Source: Paenibacillus sp. FJAT-29882 (GTDB lineage: Bacteria > Bacillota > Bacilli > Bacillales > DSM-1321). From it: a stretch of 64,000 nucleotides of DNA. The stretch is from positions 1 through 64,000 of the forward strand of contig NZ_LMVB01000002.1 of the NCBI RefSeq assembly GCF_001510645.1, written 5' to 3'. Under the pieces are notes generated by a model that was not told the origin of the DNA, did not search any database, and saw only the letters and a list, made by a program, of their open reading frames with translations. Shown here one piece after another: positions 16,900 through 26,550 of the stretch. The translations under genes and the position numbers were made by a program. Numbering within the stretch: the first letter of the stretch is position 1; each line of letters begins with the position of its first letter.

Positions 16900-17976
16900 A
16901 TGAAGTTTGGTGCCCGCATTATTAAGACGGGAATCGCAATTGTTTTGGCATTATATTTAGCTCAACTTCTTAGCCTGCCAGCTCCAGTTTTTGCTGGAAT
17001 TTCTGCTATTTTTGCTATTCAGCCGACGATTTATCGATCATTTAAGACAGTTATGGAGCAAATACAAGGAAATATTATTGGGGCAGTCGTCGCGGTTTTA
17101 TTCGTATTGCTTTTTGGAAATAATTTTTTTCTCGTCGGATTGGCCGTAGTGGTTGTCATAACGATAAATTTAAAGTTAAAAATGGAAAATACGATTGTTC
17201 TGACCGTTGTTACCGTGATCGCGATTATGGAGAACCAGCAAGGTAATTTTCTGGAATTCGCATCTTTCCGGTTTCTGTCCATTTTATTAGGAATTCTCTC
17301 TTCATTCCTTGTGAACTTGGTATTCATTCCTCCAAAGTATGAAGCGAAGGTTTACTCACAAATTAGTAGCACCACCGAAGATATCTTAAAGTGGATTCGA
17401 ATTAGTACACGCCATGCCTCTGAGCATACGCTACTAAAAAAAGATATCAGCCGTATCAAAGATGACTTAATAAACATGGAGCAGCTTTTTTCCATGTTTA
17501 AGGAAGAACGCAAGTACAAGAAGGAAAACATCTCTACATCCAGAAAACTTGTCGTATATCGGCAGCATATCATTACAACAAAAAAAGCCTATGAAACTTT
17601 AAGGCGGATTCATAAATTTGAAAATGAAATTAATATGATGCCTGATGATTTTGAGTTGAAGATCATTCAACATATCGATTGCCTCATTTACAAGCATGAA
17701 GAAATGCTACTGAAGCATATTAGGAAAATTCGAGTAGGGAGTTTCGCAGAAGACTGGATGGAAAATTGTTTAACTAGGGAAGAACTGCTGGATTTATTTT
17801 TCAAACAGCATAATGAAATGGATCATGAACTAGCTGAGCTTTCCACTAGATTAGTTCCACTCATTGCATACATTAATGAGTATGACGAACAGCTCGAACA
17901 TCTTGAAAAGTTAATTAACAGTTTCCAATCGTATCATAAAGATGAAAACCAGGTATCAGTTAATCTAGACGATTGA
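16900..17976 (+). CDS. ygaE: FUSC/aromatic-acid-exporter family membrane protein (YgaE)
   Basis: A 358-residue protein with about five or six hydrophobic segments in the first 140 residues (for example IVLALYLAQLLSLPAPVFAG) and a long charged, helical cytoplasmic C-terminal domain (150-358). This is the Bacillus aromatic-acid-exporter-like architecture of the FUSC superfamily. Transport of small aromatic acids is assumed from the family, not shown. It starts at ATG after GAAAGGAA. The position beside gsaB matches ygaE of B. subtilis. A strong bidirectional terminator separates it from ygaD. Confidence 0.82.
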   Translation: MKFGARIIKTGIAIVLALYLAQLLSLPAPVFAGISAIFAIQPTIYRSFKTVMEQIQGNIIGAVVAVLFVLLFGNNFFLVGLAVVVVITINLKLKMENTIVLTVVTVIAIMENQQGNFLEFASFRFLSILLGILSSFLVNLVFIPPKYEAKVYSQISSTTEDILKWIRISTRHASEHTLLKKDISRIKDDLINMEQLFSMFKEERKYKKENISTSRKLVVYRQHIITTKKAYETLRRIHKFENEINMMPDDFELKIIQHIDCLIYKHEEMLLKHIRKIRVGSFAEDWMENCLTREELLDLFFKQHNEMDHELAELSTRLVPLIAYINEYDEQLEHLEKLINSFQSYHKDENQVSVNLDD

Positions 17977-17992
17977 GAGAACTTAGATTCAC

Positions 17993-18046
17993 GAATAACG
18001 AGCAAGAGGCTGACATATGTCGACCTCTTGCTCGTTATTCATTTTC
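17993..18046. terminator. Bidirectional terminator between ygaE and ygaD
   Basis: GAATAACGAGCAAGAGG and its exact complement (17 pairs) around a 14-base loop, followed by ATTTTC on the plus strand. Confidence 0.85.
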
Positions 18047-18090
18047 TTTTTTAACTACTATTTGACATCATAATCACGATATTCTCCGTG

Positions 18091-19854
18091 TCAATCAGCA
18101 GTTTGTTCTGTTAAGTTGAGTTGTTGAACTTGGAATAATTGGTAATAACGACCTTGCAATTTCATTAATTCATCATGTGTACCGATTTCAGCAATCTCTC
18201 CTTGATCAATTAAGACAATTCGATTCGCATGAGTGATAGTCGATAGTCGGTGGGCTACAATAAACGTAGTTCTTTCTTTGGCCAATTTTTCGAGGGCTTC
18301 TTGAATAAGATGCTCACTTTCTAAATCTAACGCAGATGTTGCTTCATCCAAAATAAGTAACGGCGGATTTTTCAGAAAAACTCGAGCAATAGCCACCCGC
18401 TGTTTCTGGCCACCCGAAAGCTTGACTCCACGTTCACCAACCTTTGTGTCATACCCCTCCGTAAGATTCATAATAAATTCATGTGCATTCGCAGCTTTAG
18501 CTGCCTCTATCACTTCTTCGTCTGTGGCATCTGGTTTACCCATGAGGATATTCGCTTTCACAGATTCACTAAATAAAATATTATCTTGTAGCACCATCCC
18601 AATTTTGTCTCTTAGACTACGAACTTTGAAGTCACGAATGTCTTTTCCATCAATCAAAATGCTCCCTTTACTAACATCATAAAAGCGCGGAATCAAACTA
18701 ATTAGTGAGGACTTCCCACCACCACTCATTCCAACTAATGCTATTGTTTCTCCTGCATTGACATCAAGGTAAATATTTTTCAACACATCTTGCTCATTTT
18801 CTGCATAGGCAAATGAGACATTGTCAAAAGTAATTCCACCTGCAACTTGCTTTAATTCAACGGCCTCTTGTTTATCATCAATGTCATATTTTTCATCTAC
18901 CAATTCAAACACTCGATCCATTGAAGCCAATGTTTGGGTCATAGTCGTTGAGGAGTTGACTAGACGACGCAGTGGGTTGTAAAGGCGATCAATAAAACCA
19001 ATGAAAGCCACCATCGTTCCCAAGGTCAAATTCCCGTGAATCACCTCATAACCTGCGTAGCCGATTACCAAAAGCGGCGCAATATCGGTAATCGTGTTCA
19101 CAACAGCAAATGATTTCGCATTCCAGCCCGTATGCTGAAGAGCTTTATCAAGGAAATTCTTATTTTGTTTACTAAACCGCTCTTGTTCATAATCCTCGAT
19201 AGCAAAACTCTTTATAACCGGCATTCCTTGAACTCTTTCGTGTAAATGACTCTGTAGGTCGGCAAGAGCTTGAGAACGAATTCTCGTATATCCACGTAAT
19301 CTGCCAAAGAAATACTTGATTGAGAATACATAGAATGGCAACATAATTAAGCTGACAATGGTTAACTTAGCATCCATCGTATACATAATCGCCACAGAAA
19401 AGAATATCGTTGCAATATCTAGCCATAAGTTCATTAAGCCCGTTATGACAAAATTCTTCGTTTGTTCTACATCATTAATCACCCGGGAAATCACTTCCCC
19501 AGCTCTTGTGTTGCTATAGTACTTAAAACTGAGCTTCTGAATATGGGTAAATAAGCTATTGCGAATGTCGTAGAGAATCTTTGTACCGGCCCATTGGGCA
19601 AAATATTGCCGATAATATTCAATCGGCGGACGTAGCACAACAAAAACAAACAGCATAATCCCAATGACCCAAAACAGCTGATTTGTTTTTTCATCCACAG
19701 ACTTAGAACTTGCAATAATATCATCCACAACATATTTTGATAAAAGCGGGATTAATAACGGAATGGCAAATTTCAGCAAGCCAATTAATATCGTACCTGT
19801 AATCTGCCATTTATAAGGTTTTACAAATTGCAAATATCTTTTTATGCTGTCCAC
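18091..19854 (-). CDS. ygaD: YgaD, half-size ABC exporter (fused membrane and ATPase domains)
   Basis: A 587-residue type IV ABC exporter of the MsbA/BmrA kind. Six transmembrane helices occupy about residues 1-320; the nucleotide-binding domain has Walker [10 protein letters not shown], signature LSGGQKQR, Walker [12 protein letters not shown] and the H-loop IVAHRLS. It probably works as a homodimer to export lipids or drugs. It starts with GTG, six bases after GGAGG. A REPIN-like element lies between it and ygaC. Confidence 0.92.
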   Translation of the reverse strand: MDSIKRYLQFVKPYKWQITGTILIGLLKFAIPLLIPLLSKYVVDDIIASSKSVDEKTNQLFWVIGIMLFVFVVLRPPIEYYRQYFAQWAGTKILYDIRNSLFTHIQKLSFKYYSNTRAGEVISRVINDVEQTKNFVITGLMNLWLDIATIFFSVAIMYTMDAKLTIVSLIMLPFYVFSIKYFFGRLRGYTRIRSQALADLQSHLHERVQGMPVIKSFAIEDYEQERFSKQNKNFLDKALQHTGWNAKSFAVVNTITDIAPLLVIGYAGYEVIHGNLTLGTMVAFIGFIDRLYNPLRRLVNSSTTMTQTLASMDRVFELVDEKYDIDDKQEAVELKQVAGGITFDNVSFAYAENEQDVLKNIYLDVNAGETIALVGMSGGGKSSLISLIPRFYDVSKGSILIDGKDIRDFKVRSLRDKIGMVLQDNILFSESVKANILMGKPDATDEEVIEAAKAANAHEFIMNLTEGYDTKVGERGVKLSGGQKQRVAIARVFLKNPPLLILDEATSALDLESEHLIQEALEKLAKERTTFIVAHRLSTITHANRIVLIDQGEIAEIGTHDELMKLQGRYYQLFQVQQLNLTEQTAD

Positions 19855-19952
19855 AGAAATCCTCCATTTTTTCTAAAGGTGATACTAAAATAAAATCACG
19901 CAATTTCACCAATCTACTGTTTTTCACTTACAACGTTGTTGATTCGAAAGTA

Positions 19953-20073
19953 AAAGGATGTCCCCAAAGGGTCTGACCTCACATTCTATACACCGTTTAT
20001 TGTGTCATGTTCACATCTTAAACAATATATAGGAGATGTGGGGTCTGACCCCTTTCGCTATGGGACATCCTTT
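19953..20073. repeat. REPIN-like element nested in a 12-bp inverted repeat
   Basis: Inner arms GGGTCTGACC (left) and GGGGTCTGACCCC (right) enclose about 70 bases. Outside them, AAAGGATGTCCC (19953-19964) and GGGACATCCTTT (20062-20073) form a perfect inverted repeat not shared by other copies. It is closely related to the copy at 54407-54505. It lies right after the ygaC stop codon, so the outer repeat may be the ygaC terminator. Confidence 0.85.
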
Positions 20074-20076
20074 GAT

Positions 20077-20604
20077 TCAACGATAAGTCAAAAATCTTTC
20101 ATACCACGAATCGATAAATTCTGCAGAGAAAGGTCCTTTTCGTTGCCGAATCATATAAATCAAATAATCAACGTTCGTTCTCAATATTTGATCGATCTCT
20201 TCCGGGTAATTCATTTCTTTCCGATGCCTTTCATATTCATCCTCATCAAGCAGATTAAAGGTCATATCCGGAAACACCTTAATATCCAAGTCATAATCAA
20301 TGTACTTAAGCGCTTGTGAATCATAAATAAACGGAGAACTGATATTGCAATAATAATAAACACCGTCTTCTCTCAGCATTCCTATCACATTGAACCAATA
20401 CTTTGAGTGGAAGTAGCAGATAGCCGGCTCTCTCGTTATCCACGTTCTTCCATCAGACTCCGTTACCATTGTGCGATCATTAGCAGCGATGACAAGATTC
20501 TGTGTTCCCTTCAAAACGGTGGTTTCTTCCCAGACTCGGTGGATGTGACCGTTATGCTTGTAACTCTGAATTTGGATCCTTCCTCCTTCGGTGGGAATCT
20601 CCAT
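20077..20604 (-). CDS. ygaC: YgaC, DUF402 nucleoside tri-/diphosphate phosphatase family
   Basis: A 175-residue soluble protein of the DUF402 family; characterised members (Ntdp of staphylococci and Streptomyces) hydrolyse nucleoside tri- and diphosphates with a divalent metal. The acidic metal-binding block [13 protein letters not shown] followed by LLDEDEYE is visible at about residues 117-140, and the basic N-terminal strand begins after [22 protein letters not shown] precedes the ATG. The order ygaD-ygaC-ygaB equals B. subtilis. Confidence 0.85.
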   Translation of the reverse strand: MEIPTEGGRIQIQSYKHNGHIHRVWEETTVLKGTQNLVIAANDRTMVTESDGRTWITREPAICYFHSKYWFNVIGMLREDGVYYYCNISSPFIYDSQALKYIDYDLDIKVFPDMTFNLLDEDEYERHRKEMNYPEEIDQILRTNVDYLIYMIRQRKGPFSAEFIDSWYERFLTYR

Positions 20605-20729
20605 ATTAATTTCCCCTACTTTCTTTTACCAACTTCTGTTTTACATTCATGTAAGTCCATTTGTATATACGCCTGTCAAGTTCCTATATCTCTTTATTAT
20701 AGCGATTTATCGCTGATTTTAAAACAAAA

Positions 20730-20847
20730 GAGATTAATCATTTAGTAAAAATGTGTAAAAAAACGGAGAAAGCAGTAAAAAACAGTGATTTTCCATGTTT
20801 CTACTGACTTTATACGCTTATACTCATCTTGACCAATGATTAATCTC
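20730..20847 (-). terminator. Long-loop inverted repeat downstream of ygaB
   Basis: GAGATTAATCATT (20730-20742) and AATGATTAATCTC (20835-20847) are perfect complements separated by 92 bases. On the minus strand the second arm is followed by TTTTGTTTT, as in a terminator. The unusually large loop suggests that DNA was inserted into the hairpin loop. Confidence 0.5.
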
Positions 20848-20854
20848 TACATCA

Positions 20855-21109
20855 TTATTTCGCAGTTGCTAGTTCTTTTTGATAATATTGGATCACTTCT
20901 TCGGTTTGTTTCTCAAACTGATTTTGAATATCATTTAGTTCTTGTTTCATCTGCTTAATTTCGTCATGTAGAGTACCCACCTGCGATTTTCGCTCTAAGT
21001 CATATAATTCTTTCTCAATCGCTTGGCAACGTTCCAGTTCTGTTTGTAGAAATAATAATTTATCCATCGTTTTTAATTGCTCATTAATCAGTCTATCAAA
21101 TTCTCGCAT
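20855..21109 (-). CDS. ygaB: YgaB family coiled-coil protein
   Basis: An 84-residue, highly charged, fully helical protein with heptad character (residues 1-80, for example LFLQTELERCQAIEKELYDL). It matches YgaB of B. subtilis by position and size; function unknown. GGTGGGG precedes the ATG. A large modular repeat ends 28 bases upstream in the same orientation and may form its leader. Confidence 0.8.
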   Translation of the reverse strand: MREFDRLINEQLKTMDKLLFLQTELERCQAIEKELYDLERKSQVGTLHDEIKQMKQELNDIQNQFEKQTEEVIQYYQKELATAK

Positions 21110-21136
21110 TCAGGACCCCACCTCACCGAAAGAATA

Positions 21137-21392
21137 TTTATCCCGCATTAACGGGCAGTAACCCCACACCCCAAAGCTTAGAGAAATCGAAGAAGCGTAG
21201 GTGGAGATAACTACCCGTAAAAGCCCGATTGGTAAGATACAGTGAAACTTACCTTTGTGGTTTTCAAAGGTATAGTTGAACCAATCAGGTTTGTAGTATC
21301 GCTAATACCTATGCTACGCGGAGGTACTAGCGATACTACAACGGGACTAACAATCAGTGGGCACCACCCACTGATTGTTAGTTTCACTTTAT
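21137..21392 (-). repeat. Modular hairpin repeat, largest copy (A-B-A'-C)
   Basis: Read on the minus strand: module A (AAACTAACAATCAGTGGG...CCACTGATTGTTAG), module B (a hairpin with TCGCTAGTACC and GGTATTAGCGA), a second A-like hairpin (ACCTTTG/CAAAGGT), then module C (AATCGGGCTTTTACGGG ... CTGCCCGTTAATGCGGG). The same modules recur at 24413, 27897, 31409 and 36030. It ends immediately before ygaB. Confidence 0.85.
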
Positions 21393-21554
21393 CTATATGT
21401 ATTCTTGCTTCATAGTAAATTTCCTTTAAAAGATTATGTAGGGATCAGAGAAGTTTTGTCGATATACATCGAACCTATTATTAAGACAACCTTCATCAAA
21501 AGGAAAAGACATCCTCATATAAGGATGCCTTTTCACTAGTGGATATGATTAGCC

Positions 21555-21830
21555 TTAAGATTGGCCGTTTCTGTTTTTTTTGGCTTCAGCTTGTTGGTTT
21601 TGCTTCTGAACTTCTTGAACATTCGTTTCACTTGCAAATTCAGTACCATATTGCCCTTGCGCTTGAGCGTTTGCTTGACCATAGCTTTTACCCGCTTTTG
21701 CTTGTTGATTTTGTTGCTTTACTTCTTGGACATTCGTTTCGCTCGCAAATTCAGTGCCGTATTGCCCTTGAGCATTATTTTGCTTTTGCACTTGTTGAAT
21801 ATCTGTGCCTGCTTTTGATTTCTTTGCCAT
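21555..21830 (-). CDS. sspE: SspE, gamma-type small acid-soluble spore protein
   Basis: A 91-residue Gln/Asn/Ala-rich protein made in the forespore and degraded by the germination protease GPR to supply amino acids. Two copies of GQYGTEFASETNVQEV are visible, each with the GPR cleavage site TEFASET; the flanks are glutamine-rich. It begins MAKKSKAGTD. GGAGGTGATTACGA precedes the ATG. It is usually monocistronic under sigma-G; I could not define its promoter with confidence. The location between ygaB and fabL equals B. subtilis. Confidence 0.96.
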   Translation of the reverse strand: MAKKSKAGTDIQQVQKQNNAQGQYGTEFASETNVQEVKQQNQQAKAGKSYGQANAQAQGQYGTEFASETNVQEVQKQNQQAEAKKNRNGQS

Positions 21831-21922
21831 TCGTAATCACCTCCACGAATAATAAGTTAACCAAGAAGGCAGTTAGATATCCAAGTTTTTATAACTAAAT
21901 TTATCCAATTATTATTTTCCGT

Positions 21923-22714
<792 letters not shown>

Positions 22715-22757
22715 TTAAATGAAAAATAGAATGATTATGCAAAAGGGAGTGAACAAT

Positions 22758-22970
22758 ATGTATGTTGGTCGTGATATGACAGAATTGTCGATGCTACAAA
22801 AGTCAGAATGGGATAAAGGTGAGCTTGCTTTTTTTCATCACTCTCTTCAACAAATGGTACCTTATTTAAACCAAGAAGGACAAGTGATTCATCGAGAAAT
22901 TGTTGAAGAAATCGTAAATCGTGGTGGCTTAAATAATCTGGAAACAGATTATTCGAATACACATAAGTAA
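22758..22970 (+). CDS. yfhS: YfhS family protein
   Basis: A 70-residue acidic protein (MYVGRDMTELSMLQKSEW...). It matches YfhS by position, between fabL and mutY. No membrane or metal motif. The frame opens 13 codons earlier, but GGGAGTG sits before the ATG at 22758, giving the family length. Spore- or sporulation-related in B. subtilis by context; function unknown. Confidence 0.78.
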   Translation: MYVGRDMTELSMLQKSEWDKGELAFFHHSLQQMVPYLNQEGQVIHREIVEEIVNRGGLNNLETDYSNTHK

Positions 22971-23058
22971 ATACACGGAACCCAAATGATGCTAAGTCTA
23001 GCCTATTTAGGTTCTGTGTAATTTATTACTTTGCCTGAACAACCACACAAACTAGCAA

Positions 23059-23168
23059 CTTTTCCAAAGAGTCTGACCCCGCACTAACTCACAGTTTCTA
23101 GCGATACCATTCACTTAATTTAAAATATAATGAGTGATTGCGCGGTCTGACTCTTCCTTATGGGGAAA
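23059..23168. repeat. REPIN-like element between yfhS and mutY
   Basis: AGAGTCTGACCCCGC and GCGCGGTCTGACTCTT enclose about 65 bases; outside, TTTTCC and GGGGAAA form a short locus-specific inverted repeat. The core palindrome has mutated to GAGTC on the outer side. Confidence 0.75.
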
Positions 23169-23180
23169 TCTTCCTCTATT

Positions 23181-24290
23181 TCACTCATTTTTTTCTTTAA
23201 AAGCCGCCATCATTTTCTGGTGTGGAACAGGGAATGCATACTGTTCAAGATCCATCTCATTTACCCATTTGAATTGATGCTTTTCCATGATATTTTGGTC
23301 GATTTCTGCTGGAATAACACCAGAAAATGTATCAACATTCCAAACCAGATGTGAGAAGACATGCTTGATCTTTACCAAAAGCTTATCCAATTCTGATGTT
23401 ACACCTAGTAACTCCTGCAATTCCTGATTGAAAAAATCACGCTTTGCCAAAAGGCCAGTATGAATTTCAAAGTTAGGGAACTCCCAGAGATTAGCTAATA
23501 AACCTTCACTTGGTCGTTTATGAATTAAAAATTCACCTTTATGATTAATAAGTACCGCCGCCACAAGTGGTACCGTACGGGTTTTTTTCTTTTGGATTTT
23601 GATTGGCAGCTCTGATTGAACACCTTCCTTAAATGCTTCGCAATGCTCCCGCACCGGACATAATAAGCATGCTGGTTTACCAGGTGTACAGATTAAAGCA
23701 CCGAGTTCCATAAGGGCTTGATTGAAAAACGAAGTATTATCGTGGTCAATCAAAACCCTGACTGCTGCTTCAAAAGTCTTCCTCGTTTTCGGCTTAGCAA
23801 TATCTTCTCGAATCAGCAAGATCCGTGAAAGTACGCGCATCACGTTTCCATCTACAGCGGGTTCCGGTTTTCCATATGCAATGCTTAAAATCGCACCTGC
23901 TGTATAAGGTCCTACTCCTTTTAATTGTGCAATTTCTTCAGGTGTCTCTGGAACAACACCGCCATACGTAGCCTTCACTTCTTTTACAGCACTATGCAGA
24001 TTTCTGACACGAGAATAGTAGCCTAAACCTTCCCATGCCTTCAAAACGCGTTCTTCATCTGCTTCTGCGAATTCATCAAGAGTAGGAAACCACTCCATAA
24101 ACCTATTAAAATAAGGAATAACTGTATCGACTCGAGTTTGCTGCAACATGATTTCTGAAACCCAAACCCGGTATGGATCTTTATTCTCTCGCCATGGCAA
24201 ATCCCGATGCTCACTTGCAAACCAAGAAATTAAGTCATGTTGAAATTGTTTACGATCTATTGTTTTTAATGCATTTACTTCTTCTTTCAC
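23181..24290 (-). CDS. mutY: MutY, A/G-specific adenine glycosylase
   Basis: A 369-residue DNA repair enzyme removing adenine mispaired with 8-oxoguanine. Catalytic Glu46 lies in VSEIMLQQT, the helix-hairpin-helix in LKGVGPYTAGA (123-133), catalytic Asp147 in AVDGNV, and the [4Fe-4S] cysteines at 201, 208, 211 and 217 (C-x6-C-x2-C-x5-C). The C-terminal NUDIX-like domain (about 235-365) recognises 8-oxoG. It starts with GTG behind TTGGAGG. The C-terminus overlaps nothing but a REPIN-like element follows. Confidence 0.96.
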   Translation of the reverse strand: MKEEVNALKTIDRKQFQHDLISWFASEHRDLPWRENKDPYRVWVSEIMLQQTRVDTVIPYFNRFMEWFPTLDEFAEADEERVLKAWEGLGYYSRVRNLHSAVKEVKATYGGVVPETPEEIAQLKGVGPYTAGAILSIAYGKPEPAVDGNVMRVLSRILLIREDIAKPKTRKTFEAAVRVLIDHDNTSFFNQALMELGALICTPGKPACLLCPVREHCEAFKEGVQSELPIKIQKKKTRTVPLVAAVLINHKGEFLIHKRPSEGLLANLWEFPNFEIHTGLLAKRDFFNQELQELLGVTSELDKLLVKIKHVFSHLVWNVDTFSGVIPAEIDQNIMEKHQFKWVNEMDLEQYAFPVPHQKMMAAFKEKNE

Positions 24291-24412
24291 ATTTCTTCCT
24301 CCAAGATGTTAACCTCATTTAAAGAAGGGAATATAAATAAGGGTGAACGTACATTTTTATTTCTTAACGTTTCAAAGTATATCATGTGATTAAATGATGT
24401 ATAGTAGGAATA

Positions 24413-24513
24413 AAGTAAAACTTCCATCAGTGGTTTTTTTATCCCTCACTTAGGCTTCTTTGATTCCACTAAGCCTTGAGGTGGGGTATTACAGCCTGTT
24501 AAATTGGGGTAAA
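24413..24513 (+). repeat. Modular hairpin repeat (A-truncated plus C)
   Basis: AAACTTCCATCAGTGG, then CTTAGGCTTCTTTGATTCC, AAGCCTTGAGGTGGGG and TTACAGCCTGTTAAATTGGGG: a diverged copy of the A and C modules best seen at 36030-36187. It lies in the upstream region of yfhP on the same strand. Confidence 0.75.
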
Positions 24514-24583
24514 ATAACGGTATATTAACATTTATAATTTAAATCCAGATATCATAAAAAACGGTTCATTACATGTAAGTTAT

Positions 24584-24792
24584 TAGTGCGTGTTCAAAAA
24601 AGGGATAAAAAGAGCCAAGAAGTTCGAGGAGCGACCGTCTATACCTTGCACGTATGCAGTAATACGTAAGGACCAGACTTGCACAGGTTGTGCTGACTTC
24701 TGTGTTGCTCGTCATGACGTCCGCGGTTTTAACAGAAGGTCATTCATGAGCTTTGATGCAATTCGCAAGCCTTTTTACCGGACTTTTTGAAC
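24584..24792 (+). repeat. About 210-bp dispersed repeat, copy 1
   Basis: Begins TAGTGCGTGTTCAAAAAAGG and ends GGACTTTTTGAACATCCTCT, so TGTTCAAAAA/TTTTTGAACA are terminal inverted repeats. The interior is about 80 percent identical by eye to the reverse strand of 41604-41815, including ACTTGCACAGG and TGACTTCTGTGTTGCTCGTC. It could be a MITE or a structured RNA. Confidence 0.8.
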
Positions 24793-24829
24793 ATCCTCTA
24801 TTACTATCAAATACAAAGGGGTTGGCTTT

Positions 24830-25810
24830 TTGGATACAGGTACTCACTTTGTCATGGGAATCGCTCTTTCAGGGCTGGCCACTTTAGATCCTATCGTGGC
24901 AGACCATACACTCACTGCCCAAGCAGTTATGTTTGGTACAATTATTGGTTCCCAGGCTCCAGACATCGATACCATACTTAAATTGCGGAACAATGCTGTC
25001 TATATTCGAAATCATCGGGGAATTACCCATTCCATTCCAGCTGTTTTGCTTTGGCCCATTTTGATTACTGGCGTTCTTTACAGTATATTTTCTTCTTCTA
25101 ATCTTCTACATCTATGGCTTTGGACTTTTTTTGCCGTATTTCTCCATGTGTTTGTTGACATTTTTAATGCCTATGGCACACAAGCCATTCGACCGATTTC
25201 TTCAAAGTGGGTAGCATTTGGCATTATCAATACATTTGATCCATTTATATTCGGGATCCATATTGCCGGACTCATTCTTTGGGGCTTCGGATTTCCGCCT
25301 GGCTATACGTTTCTTACGATTTACTTCATTCTGATTATCTACTATATCGCTCGCTTCCGAGAACAGCGATTCATAAAAGCTGCTGTCAAAAAGGCAATTC
25401 CATCTGCATCAAAGATTATTTTATCACCAACGATGCGCTACCATCGCTGGAAAGTGGCGGTTATCGCTGAGAAACATTATTATGTCGCTCGTGCAGAAAA
25501 TGGAAAAGTAACGATTCTCGATACATTTGACCGGATTCCACTTCCCGATAGTGAGATTCTCCATACAGCGAAACACGATAAAAATTTAGCCGCTTTCTTG
25601 TCTTTTTCACCAGTTTATCGATTTGAAATTGCTGAATTCGACGAATTTTTCGAGGTTCGGTTCATCGACCTCAGATACCGTAGCAACGGATTTTATCCTT
25701 TTGTTGCCGTTGTTCATCTAGACCATGATCTTCAAATTAAAAATTCCTATACAGGCTGGATATTTAGTGAAGACAAATTGCGCAAGAAATTGAAGCTAAT
25801 TCCACTTTAA
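24830..25810 (+). CDS. yfhP: YfhP, membrane-bound metal-dependent hydrolase family (DUF457)
   Basis: A 326-residue integral membrane protein of the YdjM/YfhP family. DTGTHFVMGIALSG at the start, SQAPDIDT and RNHRGITHS are the conserved metal-binding motifs; several hydrophobic segments occupy residues 65-185; the C-terminal 130 residues are soluble and strand-rich. The start is TTG at 24830, eight bases after AAGGGG, giving the conserved MDTGTH N-terminus. It is divergent from mutY, as in B. subtilis. Substrate unknown. Confidence 0.88.
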   Translation: MDTGTHFVMGIALSGLATLDPIVADHTLTAQAVMFGTIIGSQAPDIDTILKLRNNAVYIRNHRGITHSIPAVLLWPILITGVLYSIFSSSNLLHLWLWTFFAVFLHVFVDIFNAYGTQAIRPISSKWVAFGIINTFDPFIFGIHIAGLILWGFGFPPGYTFLTIYFILIIYYIARFREQRFIKAAVKKAIPSASKIILSPTMRYHRWKVAVIAEKHYYVARAENGKVTILDTFDRIPLPDSEILHTAKHDKNLAAFLSFSPVYRFEIAEFDEFFEVRFIDLRYRSNGFYPFVAVVHLDHDLQIKNSYTGWIFSEDKLRKKLKLIPL

Positions 25811-25811
25811 A

Positions 25812-25929
25812 AAGGATCATTCAAAATGCAAAGGGTCAGACCCCGCGACTACTACACACAGATTAATGAAGGATAAATAATCTTTAAACTGTGTGTTGAT
25901 TGCGAGGTCAGACCCTTTCTTAGATCACC
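25812..25929. repeat. REPIN-like element downstream of yfhP
   Basis: Core 25831-25919: AAGGGTCAGACCCCGC and TGCGAGGTCAGACCCTTT with extended inner complementarity (ACACACAG / CTGTGTGT). Flanks AGGATCA and TGATC-like TAGATCACCT form a locus-specific outer pair. It lies between the convergent yfhP and yfhJ genes. Confidence 0.85.
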
Positions 25930-25942
25930 TATTTCATGTACA

Positions 25943-26206
25943 TCAAATCTCATTTTTCCCTTGAAGCAAATGACGATATTTCGGATTTTTCGCTATAAAG
26001 TCATGTAGCCGTTCGCCATAATTGTCAATCCATTGTGTGACAACCTTCAAAGTCATTTCCGCCCCTGCGTATTCATGTCCTGCTTTTGCATAGGTGGCTT
26101 CAAAATCTTCCCATAGTAATTCTACCCAGGTTAATGCTTGCTCATAAGTGATTTGATCATTTTTTTGTAGCAGTCGCTCAGTTAATTGTTCTTTATATTC
26201 TTCCAT
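25943..26206 (-). CDS. yfhJ: YfhJ, WVELL-motif protein
   Basis: An 87-residue acidic protein with the family hallmark WVELLWEDFEATYAKAGH near the middle. Soluble and helical; function unknown. It matches YfhJ of B. subtilis in size and position. It is divergent from sspK with 125 bases between them. Confidence 0.85.
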   Translation of the reverse strand: MEEYKEQLTERLLQKNDQITYEQALTWVELLWEDFEATYAKAGHEYAGAEMTLKVVTQWIDNYGERLHDFIAKNPKYRHLLQGKNEI

Positions 26207-26247
26207 TTATGTACTCTCCTTTACCAATTTTTTCACCTATCATTTAA

Positions 26248-26277
26248 TCATACTTCCCAGATGTTTGCCTCATACTA
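26248..26277 (+). promoter_or_regulatory. Sigma-G-type promoter of sspK
   Basis: TCATA (26248-26252) and CATACTA (26271-26277) with an 18-base spacer match the forespore consensus GHATR-N18-CATWHTA except for the first base. It lies 54 bases before the sspK ATG. Confidence 0.7.
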
Positions 26278-26331
26278 ATCGTACGTGCCTAAGAAGCGCG
26301 ACGATTCCCTATTGTTTGGAGGAGAAAAAAC

Positions 26332-26496
26332 ATGAGAAATAAAGCGAGTAATTTTCAAAATCAAAACAAAAATAGGTTCGAAGGTGGGCCTCGTGCAAAA
26401 GCTGAATTTTCGTCAAAGCGTGCAGATGGAACGATTAATGACCATCCTCAGGAACGCATGAGAGCCTCAAACGAAAGAACCTCAGATAATATTTAA
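26332..26496 (+). CDS. sspK: SspK, small acid-soluble spore protein K
   Basis: A 54-residue hydrophilic protein: MRNKASNFQ... followed by [21 protein letters not shown] and HPQERMRAS, which is the SspK family signature ([19 protein letters not shown]). It is a minor spore core protein. GGAGG with AAAAAAC spacing precedes the ATG and a sigma-G-type promoter lies upstream. It is too short for many gene finders. A degenerate short REP pair follows the stop codon. Confidence 0.93.
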   Translation: MRNKASNFQNQNKNRFEGGPRAKAEFSSKRADGTINDHPQERMRASNERTSDNI

Positions 26497-26507
26497 TAGG
26501 TTGGTAT

Positions 26508-26547
26508 AGGTCAGACCTTGTACCCTAACGGTTCGAGTCTGACCTTG
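26508..26547. repeat. Short REP-like inverted pair after sspK
   Basis: AGGTCAGACCTTG and CGAGTCTGACCTT face each other across 14 bases, a minimal version of the family, placed where a terminator of sspK and of the convergent yfhH would be. Confidence 0.65.
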
Positions 26548-26550
26548 CTT

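Noticed and set aside
21137..21392. CRISPR array or phage attachment site
   Set aside because: Repeats are hairpin modules without regular repeat-spacer periodicity, and there are no cas or integrase genes.
24590..24790. Short frame with a CTGCADFCVARHDV peptide, also seen in the second copy at 41615-41809
   Set aside because: The peptide similarity follows from two copies of a DNA repeat; starts differ, there is no ribosome site, and third-position changes are not favoured.
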